A DNA stretch of 64,000 nt from Candidozyma auris. Taxonomy: Eukaryota > Ascomycota > Pichiomycetes > Serinales > Metschnikowiaceae. The position numbers were made by a program, and so were the translations under genes. Of this stretch, positions 18,803 to 29,138 are shown one piece after another (position 1 is the first letter of the stretch; each line of letters opens with the position of its first letter). Location: assembly GCF_003013715.1 (NCBI RefSeq), contig NC_072813.1:1798001-1862000 (forward strand), written 5' to 3'. Under the pieces are notes generated by a model. The model had not been told where the DNA came from. It did no database searches and saw only the letters and a list, made by a program, of their open reading frames with translations.

Positions 18803-20521
18803 ATGTCTTCATCAATTCAGCTCCTCAACCCTAAGGCAGAGCTGTTAAGGCGCCAGCAGGCGCTTCAGGTGAATATCGCCGCTGCACAGGGCTTGCAACA
18901 AGTTTTGGCCTCGAACCTCGGCCCAAAGGGAACATTGAAGTTGCTTGTAGATGGATCAGGTAACCTCAAGCTCACCAAAGACGGGAAAGTGTTGCTTACA
19001 GAAATGCAAATTCAACATCCTACCGCAGTGATGATTGCACGTGCTGCCAGTGCCCAGGACGAGATCACGGGTGACGGAACGTCCACGGTGGTCTTGTTAG
19101 TCGGAGAATTGTTGAAGCAGGCTGAACGCTTCATATCTGAAGGAGTCCACCCGCGAGTGATTGTGGACGGGTTTGACGTGGCCAGAGAAGCCACGTTGCA
19201 GTATTTGGACGCGTTCAAGACGCAGCCTGAGCAGTTTGACCGGGAGTTTTTGCTCCAAGTGGCCCGTTCGTGTGTGGGCACCAAATTGACTGCAGACTTG
19301 ACGGACGTGGTGGCGCCAATTGTCACCGACGCCGTGTTGGCGGTCTCTGGCGACGACAAGGAGGACACCGTCAGCAAGAAAAACCTCGATCTTCACATGA
19401 TCGAGATCATGACCATGCAGCATGGCCACACTAAGGATACCACATTTGTCAAGGGGCTCGTGTTGGACCACGGCGCTCGCCACCCAGACATGCCACGTGT
19501 GGTAAACAACGCGTTTGTGTTGATTTTGAACGTGTCGCTCGAGTACGAGAAGACAGAGGTGAACAGTGGGTTTTTCTACTCTTCGGCAGAACAGAGAGAG
19601 AAATTGGTGGCGTCGGAGCGTAAGTTTGTGGACGCCAAATTGAAGAAGATTGTAGACCTCAAGAACGAGGTGTGTGGACTTGACGGAGACCGTGGCTTTG
19701 TCATCATCAACCAGAAGGGCATCGACCCCATGTCGTTGGACGTTTTGGCGAAAAACGGCATTTTGGCATTGAGAAGAGCAAAGAGAAGAAACATGGAGCG
19801 CTTGCAGTTGATTGTTGGCGGAGAGGCGCAAAACTCTGTGGACGACTTGCTGCCAGAGATCTTGGGTCAGGCCGGTAAAGTGTATGAGGAGAGCATCGGG
19901 GAGGACAAATTCACGTATATCACCGAGTGCCCAGAGCTGAAGTCGGCGACGATTCTCATCAAGGGCCTGGCGGCGCACGAGTTGCAACAGACCAAGGACG
20001 CTGTTCGGGACGGGTTGCGGGCGGTGGCCAACGTGATCAAGGACGAGGCCATTGTGCCGGGAGGAGGAGCTTTTTTCATGAGCAGCAACCAGCACCTTCT
20101 CTCGAGCCAGACGGGCATCTTGAAAGGACGCAACAAGCCAGGCATCCAAGCATTTGCCGAGGCGCTTTTGGTGGTGCCCAAGACGCTCAGCGCCAACGCA
20201 GGGTTGGACTCGTTGGAGGCGATTTCGGCGTGCCAGGACGAGATTGGCGAAAACAGACAGGTGGGCGTTGATCTTGCGTCTGGCGAGCCCATGGACCCGG
20301 CGCTTGAAGGAGTGTGGGACTCGTACCGGGTTTTGCGGAACGCCGTTTCCTCGGCCACGGGCATTGCATCGAACTTGTTGCTCTGTGACGAGCTTTTGAA
20401 AGCGGGCAAGTCGTCGTTGAAGGGCCAGGGAGGAGGAAATGGTATGCCTCAGGGAATGCCCCAGGGAATGCCTCAGGGAATGCCTCAGGGAATGCCCCAG
20501 GGGATGCCAGGAATGATGTAG
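18803..20521 (+). CDS. CCT6: Chaperonin CCT complex subunit zeta
   Basis: A 572-residue group II chaperonin subunit. The N-terminal [14 protein letters not shown] and early motif [14 protein letters not shown] (about 38-51) mark the zeta subunit. The ATPase motif [10 protein letters not shown] begins at residue 90, and GGGAFF near the C-terminal third is the second nucleotide-contact motif. It forms part of the cytosolic TRiC/CCT ring that folds actin, tubulin and WD-repeat proteins. Compared with S. cerevisiae Cct6 (546 residues) it carries an extra tail of five GMPQ repeats ending GMPGMM. The start follows two E-boxes closely. Confidence 0.97.
   Translation: MSSSIQLLNPKAELLRRQQALQVNIAAAQGLQQVLASNLGPKGTLKLLVDGSGNLKLTKDGKVLLTEMQIQHPTAVMIARAASAQDEITGDGTSTVVLLVGELLKQAERFISEGVHPRVIVDGFDVAREATLQYLDAFKTQPEQFDREFLLQVARSCVGTKLTADLTDVVAPIVTDAVLAVSGDDKEDTVSKKNLDLHMIEIMTMQHGHTKDTTFVKGLVLDHGARHPDMPRVVNNAFVLILNVSLEYEKTEVNSGFFYSSAEQREKLVASERKFVDAKLKKIVDLKNEVCGLDGDRGFVIINQKGIDPMSLDVLAKNGILALRRAKRRNMERLQLIVGGEAQNSVDDLLPEILGQAGKVYEESIGEDKFTYITECPELKSATILIKGLAAHELQQTKDAVRDGLRAVANVIKDEAIVPGGGAFFMSSNQHLLSSQTGILKGRNKPGIQAFAEALLVVPKTLSANAGLDSLEAISACQDEIGENRQVGVDLASGEPMDPALEGVWDSYRVLRNAVSSATGIASNLLLCDELLKAGKSSLKGQGGGNGMPQGMPQGMPQGMPQGMPQGMPGMM
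20441..20518 (+). repeat. 12-bp coding repeat giving GMPQ tail of CCT6
   Basis: Five tandem GGNATGCCNCAG units and a partial one encode GMPQ repeats. Third-base differences among copies show that the units have been kept at protein level rather than being freshly copied. Confidence 0.9.
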
Positions 20522-21425
20522 TGACGAACGAAATGTACATATAGAGGGCGCAGAGTTGATTTGATTAATACACTGGATGCCCAGATCCTATAGTGACTGC
20601 GATGGGCGCCCAAGGAAGTGTAGATTCGAGGGGATCTACGAGTGAATTCAGATATTGGAGGATGCTACCTTTTTGCAGTTGGATGGCTGAAAATCATAAA
20701 CGGTTGAATCCGTGTAAATTATTGGCTCCAGTGTCTATCTCGTGAAATCCCACTAATTCACCCAAGTAGAGTTGAGAATGTACCTGTGTTTGGTCAAAGG
20801 GCAGAAGGAAAAGCCGGGAAATTTCCGGGCTCTAAGGTTCAGAAGAGAAGGTACTTCGGGATCCTTTTGAAGACGATCACAGGTGCTATTTTCCACCTTG
20901 TAATCGAAGTATACAGAATACTCGTCTACGACCCTATTTGGACATATCATCAAATGTCAAGCAACTAGAAGTCAGGCAAAGATTGAAAATCATCTGCTGA
21001 TAACATAAAGCATAAGAAAAATAAAATTATTACCGTCCAACTTCCGTGAACAAAGATGTTCAACACTTCCACATCCAACACATGGACATAATCATCACAA
21101 AACCTAAGTCATCCGTTTGTTGTCCACATTCCTACACCATCACCACCTGACAAGTCTATCCACTACGCTGCTTGGGCTACTTGGCCGCCTCGTTAATGAA
21201 ATGGATCTTTTGTCTTATTGGTGGAATTGGAGGAACTTTCTGTGGACCAAATGACATCAGCGCCTGGACATCGCGAGGAGAAGATAAGAGGAAGCAGAAC
21301 GAGGCGGTGGCGAAAAAAAAATAGAAAGAAAAGAAATAGAAAGAAAAAGGAAAAAAAAAAAAAATAGAAAAAAAAAGGAGGAGCAAGATCTTCAAAACCT
21401 TCGGTGCAGAAGGGTCTCAGGCTTT

Positions 21426-21439
21426 TTTTCGCAGCCATT
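21426..21439 (-). promoter_or_regulatory. Copy of the recurrent ATGGCTGCRAAA element
   Basis: Reads AATGGCTGCGAAAA on the reverse strand, about 900 bp downstream of CCT6 and not near any visible start codon. Confidence 0.35.
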
Positions 21440-23572
21440 AGTGGGAGGGGAACCATGGATGAAAGTAGGCAGAGGTGAGGTGGAGAAGTGAAGCAGAAGG
21501 TGAGTGTGGTGAAAAGAGGGGTAGACCCAGAGATTGCAGTTGGAGGTGGAGGTGGAGTTGGAGTTGGAAATGGAGTGGGATTTGGTGAAAAACTATGTGA
21601 GAGAATTGGGAGTCGGTAATGGTGCCCGCGCGGCCCCCACTGTGGCCCCACTCTGCCCCCCACACTTTTGCTTGCCCATATCTATGGACCCTGAGGTCTG
21701 GCCAGAGAACCCCAAAGCTCAGAAATGGACCCTGGCGTCTTTTGCCCACATGTTTAAGCCCCTTACGATCGAAAATCCCATTCTACGGCTGATTTGGTCC
21801 GGCCAGAATGTGGTGTTGGGGCATTTACGAACCCAGCGCTATCTCTGAAAAAGTACCACTGGCTCATCACCATTTCCATTCTCGTCTTTGATATGGTTCT
21901 GGTTAACAATAGTGTTTCATTTCTTTATTTGTTCATCTAAATATATATCTCATTTTTTTTTTTAAAATTTGTTCAATCCATATATTTTATTACATTATTA
22001 TCACTTGTACTGGTTGACGTTGTTCGACATTCATCAGCTGGGCCGGTAAATCGGGTCCAGGTTTGCCATGGCAATAATCCCATGAAACTCAATTCCAGGG
22101 CGCCGTTCTTGGCGCCTGTCTTGAACCAGCTACCTGGAAAGAGCTTTATATAGTGACTTCAAGACTTGGCCAGAATGACTCAGGCAAACCTGTGAAGAAA
22201 CAGGCATCTTGAAGCTTGTTTGGAAATTGGCGTTCTCTTCGATCTCTTCAATTCCTTCAGTGTCTGTTTCTGCAATCCTTAGTTGTGCCATTTGATTCGG
22301 TAAAAGCTTTCAGCATCAGGATTGATTCTACAATTTTTAGACCCGCTGTGTTTCTCCCACTTGGTTCTACAACCTGGACTCTCAAAAGTTCTCTACATCA
22401 TTATCCACTTGACACTCTGGAATTTTTGTCTTGAAGCTTCTTGCGTGATATGTTTTCTCTGATTCCTCATTTTCTGCTTATTTTGCCTTTTTACTGTTCT
22501 TCATTCTTCATTACTCTTTTCGTTCGCCTCCTCTGCTTTCTTCGCTTCTTCCATCTTTTTTTTGTGCCTACTCGTTCACGAACCCAGGACGTTTCAGACT
22601 TACCGCTTTGTGTTTTCAACTCTCATTGCACAAATCACAATCAATCAAAATCAAAATCACAACCCATGAACAACAATTTGCAAGTTTCAAGTGCAGAATT
22701 CGTAAATTATCACTACTCACGCCAGTTTCAACAATATACTACAGAAAATGGAAAATATGGAGAAATTCAACATAGTTGATTTTTGGTGAGAATCTTCAGA
22801 GGTGAAGGGGGCGCCGATTTGGATCCACGCTGGGGCCACGCTGGGGGAATGTTGGCGGGGATTTGTTGTGGAGAATTATTTAGAATGATAAGGAAGGGGG
22901 ATTTTTCTTGAAAAGGTAATTCTGTTGATGGCTGGGTGGGGGGCACATGGCCGTGGCGATGGCCACATAAGCGCATATCTGGATGGCCGAAAAAGAAACG
23001 GGAGGAGCGGAGGAGGGTTTATCCGTTTGCTGGGACAAATCCGGGATGACTAGTAAGATTTGACTAGTGAGAGGCGCATCATGCACGGCGGAAAAACCTA
23101 CCCGCCGCGGGACCGAAGTTACCTTTATCTGCACGGCGCCTCGACCGATTTAGCCACAATGGCGCACGACATTGCTCCACGCATGTCGCACAGGACACCA
23201 TGATTATATGCACACCTCACCATCCCCTTCGTCTATCTCGGGCAGCACCTCGGGCTAAATTTAGAACCCCTCCCGCAGCTCCGTGCTGTATCTCGAAAAC
23301 CGCAATATTGATGCCGACGCGTTACGTTGCGTTGTTGACATGGCTATATTCCACGATATTGATTTCAAAGCACCATTGGTTGGCCCACCCGTAAGTACTG
23401 CGAGGCTTAGCATGCACGGTATTGTGATTTCCTTCGCTGCGTATATTATGTAAGCATTGTTTCGCCGACGGACAGAGGAGCGTCGTCGTCGTGCGGCGGC
23501 GTCCATGGGCCGCGTCCGCAACGTGCGTCGGGACACGCGCGATAAGGTCAGGTTCGGGGAGGAGGAAGGGCG

Positions 23573-23623
23573 GCACGTGACCCCTCACCACGTGACCGGA
23601 TTATTCCGGCGTGTGTCACGTGA
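23573..23623. promoter_or_regulatory. Cluster of three E-boxes
   Basis: GCACGTGA at 23573-23580, CCACGTGA at 23588-23595 and TCACGTGA at 23616-23623, plus a half-match GTGTCACGA at 23629-23636. All face a GC-rich segment about 1.4-1.5 kb upstream of the Zn2Cys6 gene. Confidence 0.5.
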
Positions 23624-24080
23624 GCAGGTGTCACGATCCCCCTTCTCCCGGTGTTAGATGCGTCATGTCATGCGGCCGCCTCTGTTTGCCACCATGCATG
23701 ACGCAGCCGTATGCACAGTATGCACGCGCCGCACGTCCCCCCAAAAAGAACCACACACACACAAAAAAAAAAAAAAAAAAACCAGAATCTCTTACCCATT
23801 CCTGTCTTTTATGCCTATCCCGTGGCCTAAAAACATATATAGAACCCCAATGGTCCTCCTGGCCAAAGTTGCTTTTTCATCGCTTGAAACGGTACCTCCA
23901 ACCCCGTACCCGTACCTTCTTTTGTCGTGAACTTCCCCATCAAAACGTCAAGCCTGCCGTCCCCACGCTCCCCGTGGATGGCCCGCTGAAGAGATTCGAA
24001 CGAAAAGTACGTGATTTTCCAGAGAAATTCGTCGCCTGGCGAAGCAGTCACCAGAGAAGTCAAAACCTCGTGCATATTTT

Positions 24081-24891
24081 TGACTCTGATTTCCGAAACT
24101 TGACAGAGTCAAGTTGAGTTGAAGCAAAGAGTGGAAAATGTGAAAAAGTCAGCTTGAGTTGACAAAAGACGAGAAATCGAGACTTGAAGAGAGAGGCAGA
24201 AGGCAGAGAAGTCAGGAAGTTGACTCTGATTCGTCAAAGGTACAGAATCTGAGGATGATTCTTTGTCAGTTGAGAAGTCAGAGATCAGCTGATTCTGGGT
24301 CAATGGAGGAGTTGTAAACGAGACTTACAGTTTCTCCGAGACCAGCAGTTGAAAATGAGGCGCTAGAGCCAGCAAAAGATTGAAGTCAAAAGATTCATGA
24401 AGTCAGCATTTTTGGTGAAAAATCCAGATAGACGCTACAGTTTTATCTGGACGAAGCCGATCTGGCGAGGATTCTGAAGGTTCTGGAGTTGCTGAGAAAG
24501 TCATGAATTTGGCGGTCAATGGAGAATCGAGATCTCTGAATGAATTTCGGTTCTGACGACGATTTTTGAATGCCTTTGCAAACTCTGAACGAGATGTTGC
24601 TTGTTCTGGAGCTTTGGCGGCATACTTTGAAGACATCGTTCCTCAATTTCCATTGGTGCCTTTTTCAGCAGTGGATTGACATGGTCCTGTTGAGTCAAAT
24701 GACTCAATTGGTCCATTGAAGCCACAGCGTGACGTGAATTTCAGATTCCGGCTTCAGAAGACCGTCACAATTTGACTTTGAAATGTGGATTTGCTTCAAC
24801 AGCAGATTCGACCTTGAGTTGAATTTCTGACGCTGAACCTGCTGAGGTTGACTGAATCTGCTGATTTTGGCTGAATCTGGAAATTGACTCA
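24081..24891. promoter_or_regulatory. Cluster of TGACTC (Gcn4-type) sites
   Basis: Core TGACTC/GAGTCA at 24081-24086, 24106-24111 and 24221-24226, and full TGACTCA/TGAGTCA heptamers at 24691-24697, 24700-24706 and 24885-24891. The surrounding DNA is itself repetitive in TTGA and GTCA words, so part of the enrichment may be compositional. Confidence 0.4.
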
Positions 24892-25046
24892 ATTGACCAA
24901 TCTGCTTCAACTGCTTTCTGAACGCTTCAGCTGATTTCTGACAACCATTGATTTCTGATTTCCTCCGCCTCAACTGACTAGCTCAGTCAAGCTCGTAGCC
25001 TCGCTTGACTTCGTTGACTTCGTTTAAATCCCCATACTAACCCCAG

Positions 25047-25250
25047 ATGAGCTGGAACTGGCCCTACAAAAATCAACCCAACAACTCCCTCCATCCGAAT
25101 CTGCTCCCCACAAACCCCAATTTATCCTCCCAGCTGCTAAATTCCCTGCAAGATCCCCTCTACACCTATGGCGTTCCTTCAAAGTTCCCCAGACCGTCTT
25201 TTGACGACTCTCGTCCTCCCAGCATCCCATGTACCTGCCCAACCCGCTAG
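25047..25250 (+). other. Open frame likely to be the 5' part of the Zn2Cys6 gene, out of frame
   Basis: A 67-codon frame starting at an ATG that directly follows TACTAACCCCAG, a strong intron-end pattern. Its product is rich in N, P, L and S (MSWNWPYKNQPNNSLHPN at the start), as expected of a fungal transcription-factor N-terminus, and it runs into the next frame at about 25205-25235, where YLPNPLANPEPQ continues the style. Joining the two would need a shift of -1 or +2, so either the gene is broken here, the sequence has an indel, or the downstream ATG is used alone. Confidence 0.4.
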
Positions 25251-25732
25251 CAAACCCCGAACCCCAGTCGACGCCCCCCCACCCTACAAAATATCCCCAC
25301 GGCGAGATAATGCAGTATCCCGGGCCCAACTCCACTAATTCAGCGTTTGCCCCGGATTTTCTGGAAAACTGGGACTCGCTGGTCGACACCAGCAAGAAAG
25401 ACGGCGTGGGCAAGCCGCGTCGAAGCTCCTCAGACGCCCTGTCGTCGCTGAAATCCGCTTCAGACACCCAATCCAAACCTCGCTCGGCTGGAGTGACCAA
25501 AAGATCCCGCATGGGCTGTTTGACGTGCCGACAGCGGAAGAAACGGTGCTGTGAAACACGTCCCAAGTGCTCGGAGTGCTCGAGGCTACGGTTGAACTGT
25601 GTTTGGCCGAAACCGGGCACCGAGCATAAGAACAAGAGCAAAGAGGTCAAGAGCCAGGAAAACACCATTGACCACGATGTTTACGGGAAGATCAAGGTTC
25701 TCCGGGGCATTGTCGAGTACCGAAGTCATTGA
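25229..25732 (+). CDS. Short Zn2Cys6 transcription factor, possibly a broken gene
   Basis: A 167-residue frame with a fungal binuclear zinc cluster: six cysteines in GCLTCRQRKKRCCETRPKC and CSECSRLRLNCVWP, around residues 95-125. A basic linker (HKNKSKEVK) and a segment YGKIKVLRGIVEYR follow, then the frame stops. Proteins of this class normally run to 500-1000 residues with a middle homology domain, and nothing like that follows the stop. Downstream DNA is imperfect GTTTTGGGACGTT-type repeat. This is either a naturally short regulator or a truncated remnant. The first in-frame ATG is 25229, and an out-of-frame 5' part precedes it. DNA-binding function is inferred from the cluster; the target is unknown. 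Confidence 0.65.
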   Translation: MYLPNPLANPEPQSTPPHPTKYPHGEIMQYPGPNSTNSAFAPDFLENWDSLVDTSKKDGVGKPRRSSSDALSSLKSASDTQSKPRSAGVTKRSRMGCLTCRQRKKRCCETRPKCSECSRLRLNCVWPKPGTEHKNKSKEVKSQENTIDHDVYGKIKVLRGIVEYRSH

Positions 25733-26112
25733 GAGGTTTTGGGACGTTGGGAGGTTTTGGGACGTTGTGGATTTCGATTTCACTACCTTTTAGATTACGT
25801 ATTCATTTTTGGATACGTCCTGACGTTTTTAGACGTCCTTACGTTTTCAGACGTCTTGAAATTCGACTTTGGTCTAAAGACTTTGGTCTAAGACTCTTGT
25901 TTAGAGACGTTTTTGCATTCACAAAGTCCAAAAAGGAATTTGATATTTTCAGCTTCTTGGGACTTGGTATTTTGGAGCCTGGAGCCCTTCAGCACTCAGG
26001 AGTTAGAACTGCCTCTGGCACACGTAGATTGCCATCTTGTATAATAGGTTGTTTTGAATACATAGATTGATGTTCAGTCAGGGTAGAATTAGAAGTGAAG
26101 AAGTTGGAAGCT

Positions 26113-26219
26113 GTTGCAAAGAAGCAGTTGCAAAGAAGCAGTTGCAAAGAAGCAGTTGCAAAGAAACAGTTGCAAAGAAACAGTTGCAAAGAAACAGTTG
26201 CAAAGAAACAGTTGCAAAG
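26113..26219. repeat. 14-bp tandem repeat, seven full copies and a part
   Basis: Unit GTTGCAAAGAARCA. The first three copies have G and the later four A at the variable position. As 14 is not a multiple of 3, the open frames across it cycle through three frames and are not evidence of coding. Confidence 0.95.
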
Positions 26220-27190
26220 CTAATCCCACACAGAGGCCTATCCAAGATTAGTATATCTGCAGAGATCAAAAGATACAAAGGAGGAATCGTTGATTTAAAA
26301 ATTGAATGCTGGAGAAGTGGTCAGTGAAAATCGGTGACCTAGGAAATCGAAAAAAAAAAAAGGCAAAAATCGGTGAAGGACGAAACCACACAACCTTGGA
26401 CACCTTGGAAACCTCCACGCCAGTTGCTCCAAGCAAGGTTTGCTGGAAACAGTGGCACTTTTCCGAGATTCTGCCGCTGGGAGAGATTCTCTTTGAAAAG
26501 GCCCATGTATTGTGGATTATTCATGAAGGTGCCCAGACAAAAGCAAAATACAACTTTCTCAACAAGCCAGAAGCCAGGCTCTGGCAAGCCGGAAGCCATG
26601 CTCTGGCTTCAGCAGTTTCTGGCTCCACTTAGCCCCTTGCACGTTTCAGGGTTGCCCACAAACGCAAGGCGTCACCTTCCAGCAAACATGTAAGGTTGCT
26701 TAAAGGAATCCCGGAGGAGGAGGGAGAGAGAGAAAACAAGAAGAAACCTAGAGAAAATTGGAGAAAAAGACAGTATTATTTATTTAATTTTTTTTTCTTT
26801 TTTATTTTCTTATTATAATTTTATTTTCATTATTATGATTTTATTTATCCATTTCTTCCTCTTCTTCTTCCTCTTCCTCTTCCTCCTCTTCTTCTTCTCT
26901 CGTCAAATTCTTGGGCGGCTATCTAAACACGTCGTCAGCGTTTGCGTTGGCGAACACACCCAGCGGTTTAAGCGACGGGACCTTGCAAGCCCTCGGCTGG
27001 CTGTCGGTTGCGTTTAGCCGCTGGACGTAGTGCTTTTCCAGAGTTTAGGCTGCTGCAACAAATCTGACCACCTTTGCTGGCACACTTTGCAGAATTGCAC
27101 AACAAAAGGAGGCAGAAAAACAAAAACGTTGCGTGGGGGAAAAACGGAAACAGCTTGCTCTGTGTTGTTTGGCTGGAATTTTCTGGAGTT

Positions 27191-27241
27191 GCTAGCTTTG
27201 CTAGCTTTGCTAGCTTTGTTGCAAATTGCTGCAAATTGCTA
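27191..27241. repeat. 9-bp tandem repeat GCTAGCTTT x3 with TTGCAAATTGC pair
   Basis: Three exact GCTAGCTTT units, followed by two overlapping TTGCAAATTGC-like words. Confidence 0.85.
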
Positions 27242-28849
27242 AGGTTCAAGCTGTGATGTCATTGTGGCCATTAAACTTTCCTTAACCTTCGCCTGGGCGG
27301 TTTAGTGGAAAAAAATCGACGGCTATGCGTGCATTTGGTCTTGCAATGGCAGTATGTTTTGCCAGGAAAGTGGCACTTTTGCGTTTGCAGCTTGCTTTGT
27401 GGAGAAAATCGTGCTCTTGTGGATTTTGGGCAGAATCGGTGGGAATTGGAGCCGAACACAATCAGCAACTGGGGAATCCTGGAATTCCTGGAGTTCCTGG
27501 AGTTCCTGGAGGCCTTTAGCCGCTAGAAGGAACACTCTTTTAGGAATTCAGGCGGGCATACACCGTTCAGGCAATTTTCAAGCGCTTTTCATGTTCAAGC
27601 GGATCCAAGAAGTATCGAGCTTTCCAGGAACCTTTGGAGCTTCCTGGCATTCTTCCTAAAATAGAATTTTTCCAACACCCTCCAGTGCTTTTGTGAATTC
27701 CCACTTTTACTCTCACACTTCACGCTATGTTCTTGCTTCATGTACTTCGCTAGTTAGCACTTCCCCACGCTGAAATAGCCTTTCTGAAGGTGATCTGAGA
27801 GTTCTCAGTATTCTAACCAAAATAACTAGCACAAACTCTTATTCAAGCGTTATTGCTGTCGGAAGCTTTTGAGGATCTCCGGACAATGGACGATTTTCGT
27901 CAACAATGCGATTCAGTCACTTGAACAAAGGCGCTTTTTGCTTGCCCAATGGGAATCGAAGCCTTTTGAAGCAAAGAGATGCAATTTGGATGTTTGAAGC
28001 TGTTTTGTGACTGAAAGTTGCGAGAAGTTGGAAGTCGGTAGAAAATCTGGGAAGATAAGGGTAGACTTCAATCGAAAAAGCGTGGAAAGTACCTTATTGT
28101 GCATTTGATTTAGGTTATTGGGTCACCATGTTTTCAAATAATGTGGCTCTTGTGTTGCAGAAGCTTGTTATTGAAAAGATGCCAATTCAAAGTTTGAAAA
28201 ATGGTGTCAGAAAAGGGACCACAAAAATCAAGAAAAAGAAAAAAAAATAAAGATCAAAAAATCACTTTCACCTAAATTTACTTCTTCAGTATCCAGAGTG
28301 AAAAGACAACTTTTGATGCAACACGAAGAACCAAGAATCGTTCCAATTTAAAGGCACTAGGCATTGATTTTTGTAGATCACACCTGGGCGAACTTTTTGC
28401 ACCCAAGAAACCCGCCTCGAAATTTTACCAGAATCAAGCTCAATATAATGAGTTTCAACTCTTTCAGGCTCATTTAAAGCGAGGTCCGCTTGTTATAGCA
28501 TTGTGTACTTCTTGAATGAGTTTAGTACATACAACGTCCAAAAGAAGGTATTTTTTTGGTTCAATTGTATACAGAAATATTCTTGCCGATGCATTCTTTC
28601 TAATCAAAGATCTATAGAAGAGAACCTTAAGTTGATTCATGAAGAAGCTGAAAACTGCTTTAAGACCTTTCCTTGAAATGCTTACGTAAGCAGCTGAGAC
28701 ATGGAGACTCAAACGCACAAAACAGCCCACATAAGTAGCCAAAAAGTACCCCGTCCAACTCCAAATTACACGGAGATCTAAGAAATCACAGAAATCACCC
28801 AAAATATTGGCGATGGGGTGAAATGAAGGAGGGCACTTTGCCCTGGGGT

Positions 28850-28869
28850 AGCCTGGTGTACGGGTGTTT
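28850..28869. promoter_or_regulatory. Telomere-like Rap1 site
   Basis: AGCCTGGTGTACGGGTGTTT, a one-step variant of the 20-mer pair found near 33.2 and 34.65 kb, lies about 270 bp upstream of SLY1. Confidence 0.5.
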
Positions 28870-29044
28870 AATCCTTCCAATAGCTCACTTCACTTCTCCC
28901 TGAATTGTCTTACAATACACTCACCGACCCAGCTCGATCAAGGCGACCGCTTGCAACCTCTTTAGCCTCACCAGTTCACCCTGACTTAGGTGAAAAATAG
29001 AAATACGGTATCCGCACGACCATTTTCGAACCACCCACCTACCC

Positions 29045-29064
29045 AACACCCGTGCACCATCAAC
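29045..29064 (+). promoter_or_regulatory. Rap1-like site upstream of SLY1
   Basis: ACACCCGTGCACCATCAACA, identical over 20 bases to the MAP1 promoter element and in the same orientation, 74 bp before the first-exon ATG. Confidence 0.6.
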
Positions 29065-29138
29065 ACTTGTTCCCACCGCATTCACCATTATCCAATTCCA
29101 CTTAACCCAAAACCCCCACAAATTCCAAGCCCAGATCC

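Larger units (their letters stand above)
20522..25046. other. 4.5-kb gene-poor region upstream of the Zn2Cys6 gene
   Basis: No convincing gene. It holds A-rich tracts (21305-21380), a GGAGGT/GGAGTT simple repeat (about 21535-21570), TTTTCGCAGCCATT at 21426-21439, a GC- and CpG-rich segment at about 23090-23700 with three E-boxes, an A-run at about 23763-23781, and a TGACTC-rich segment at 24060-25020. A branch-point plus acceptor pattern, TACTAACCCCAG, lies at 25035-25046. Confidence 0.5.
25733..29138. other. 3.4-kb gene-poor region between the Zn2Cys6 gene and SLY1
   Basis: No convincing gene. Imperfect repeats of (G)GTTTTGGGACGTT and TTTAGACGTC words at 25733-25910, a 14-bp tandem repeat at 26113-26219, a T/C-rich tract at 26790-26900, short 9-bp repeats at 27191-27241 and 27475-27510, and Rap1-like sites near the SLY1 end. 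Confidence 0.5.

Noticed and set aside
21193..21848. Overlapping frames on both strands around 21.2-21.8 kb
   Set aside because: They translate simple A-rich and GGAGGT repeats.
23611..24117. 168-codon plus-strand frame upstream of the Zn2Cys6 gene
   Set aside because: It runs through an A-tract and CpG-rich promoter-like DNA, with cysteine- and lysine-rich low-complexity product.
26113..26219. Possible CRISPR array
   Set aside because: Units are contiguous with no spacers, and the DNA is eukaryotic.
28470..28880. 136-codon minus-strand frame
   Set aside because: It starts with TTG inside a Rap1-like element, and the similar start at 34.65 kb is explained by the shared element rather than by coding.
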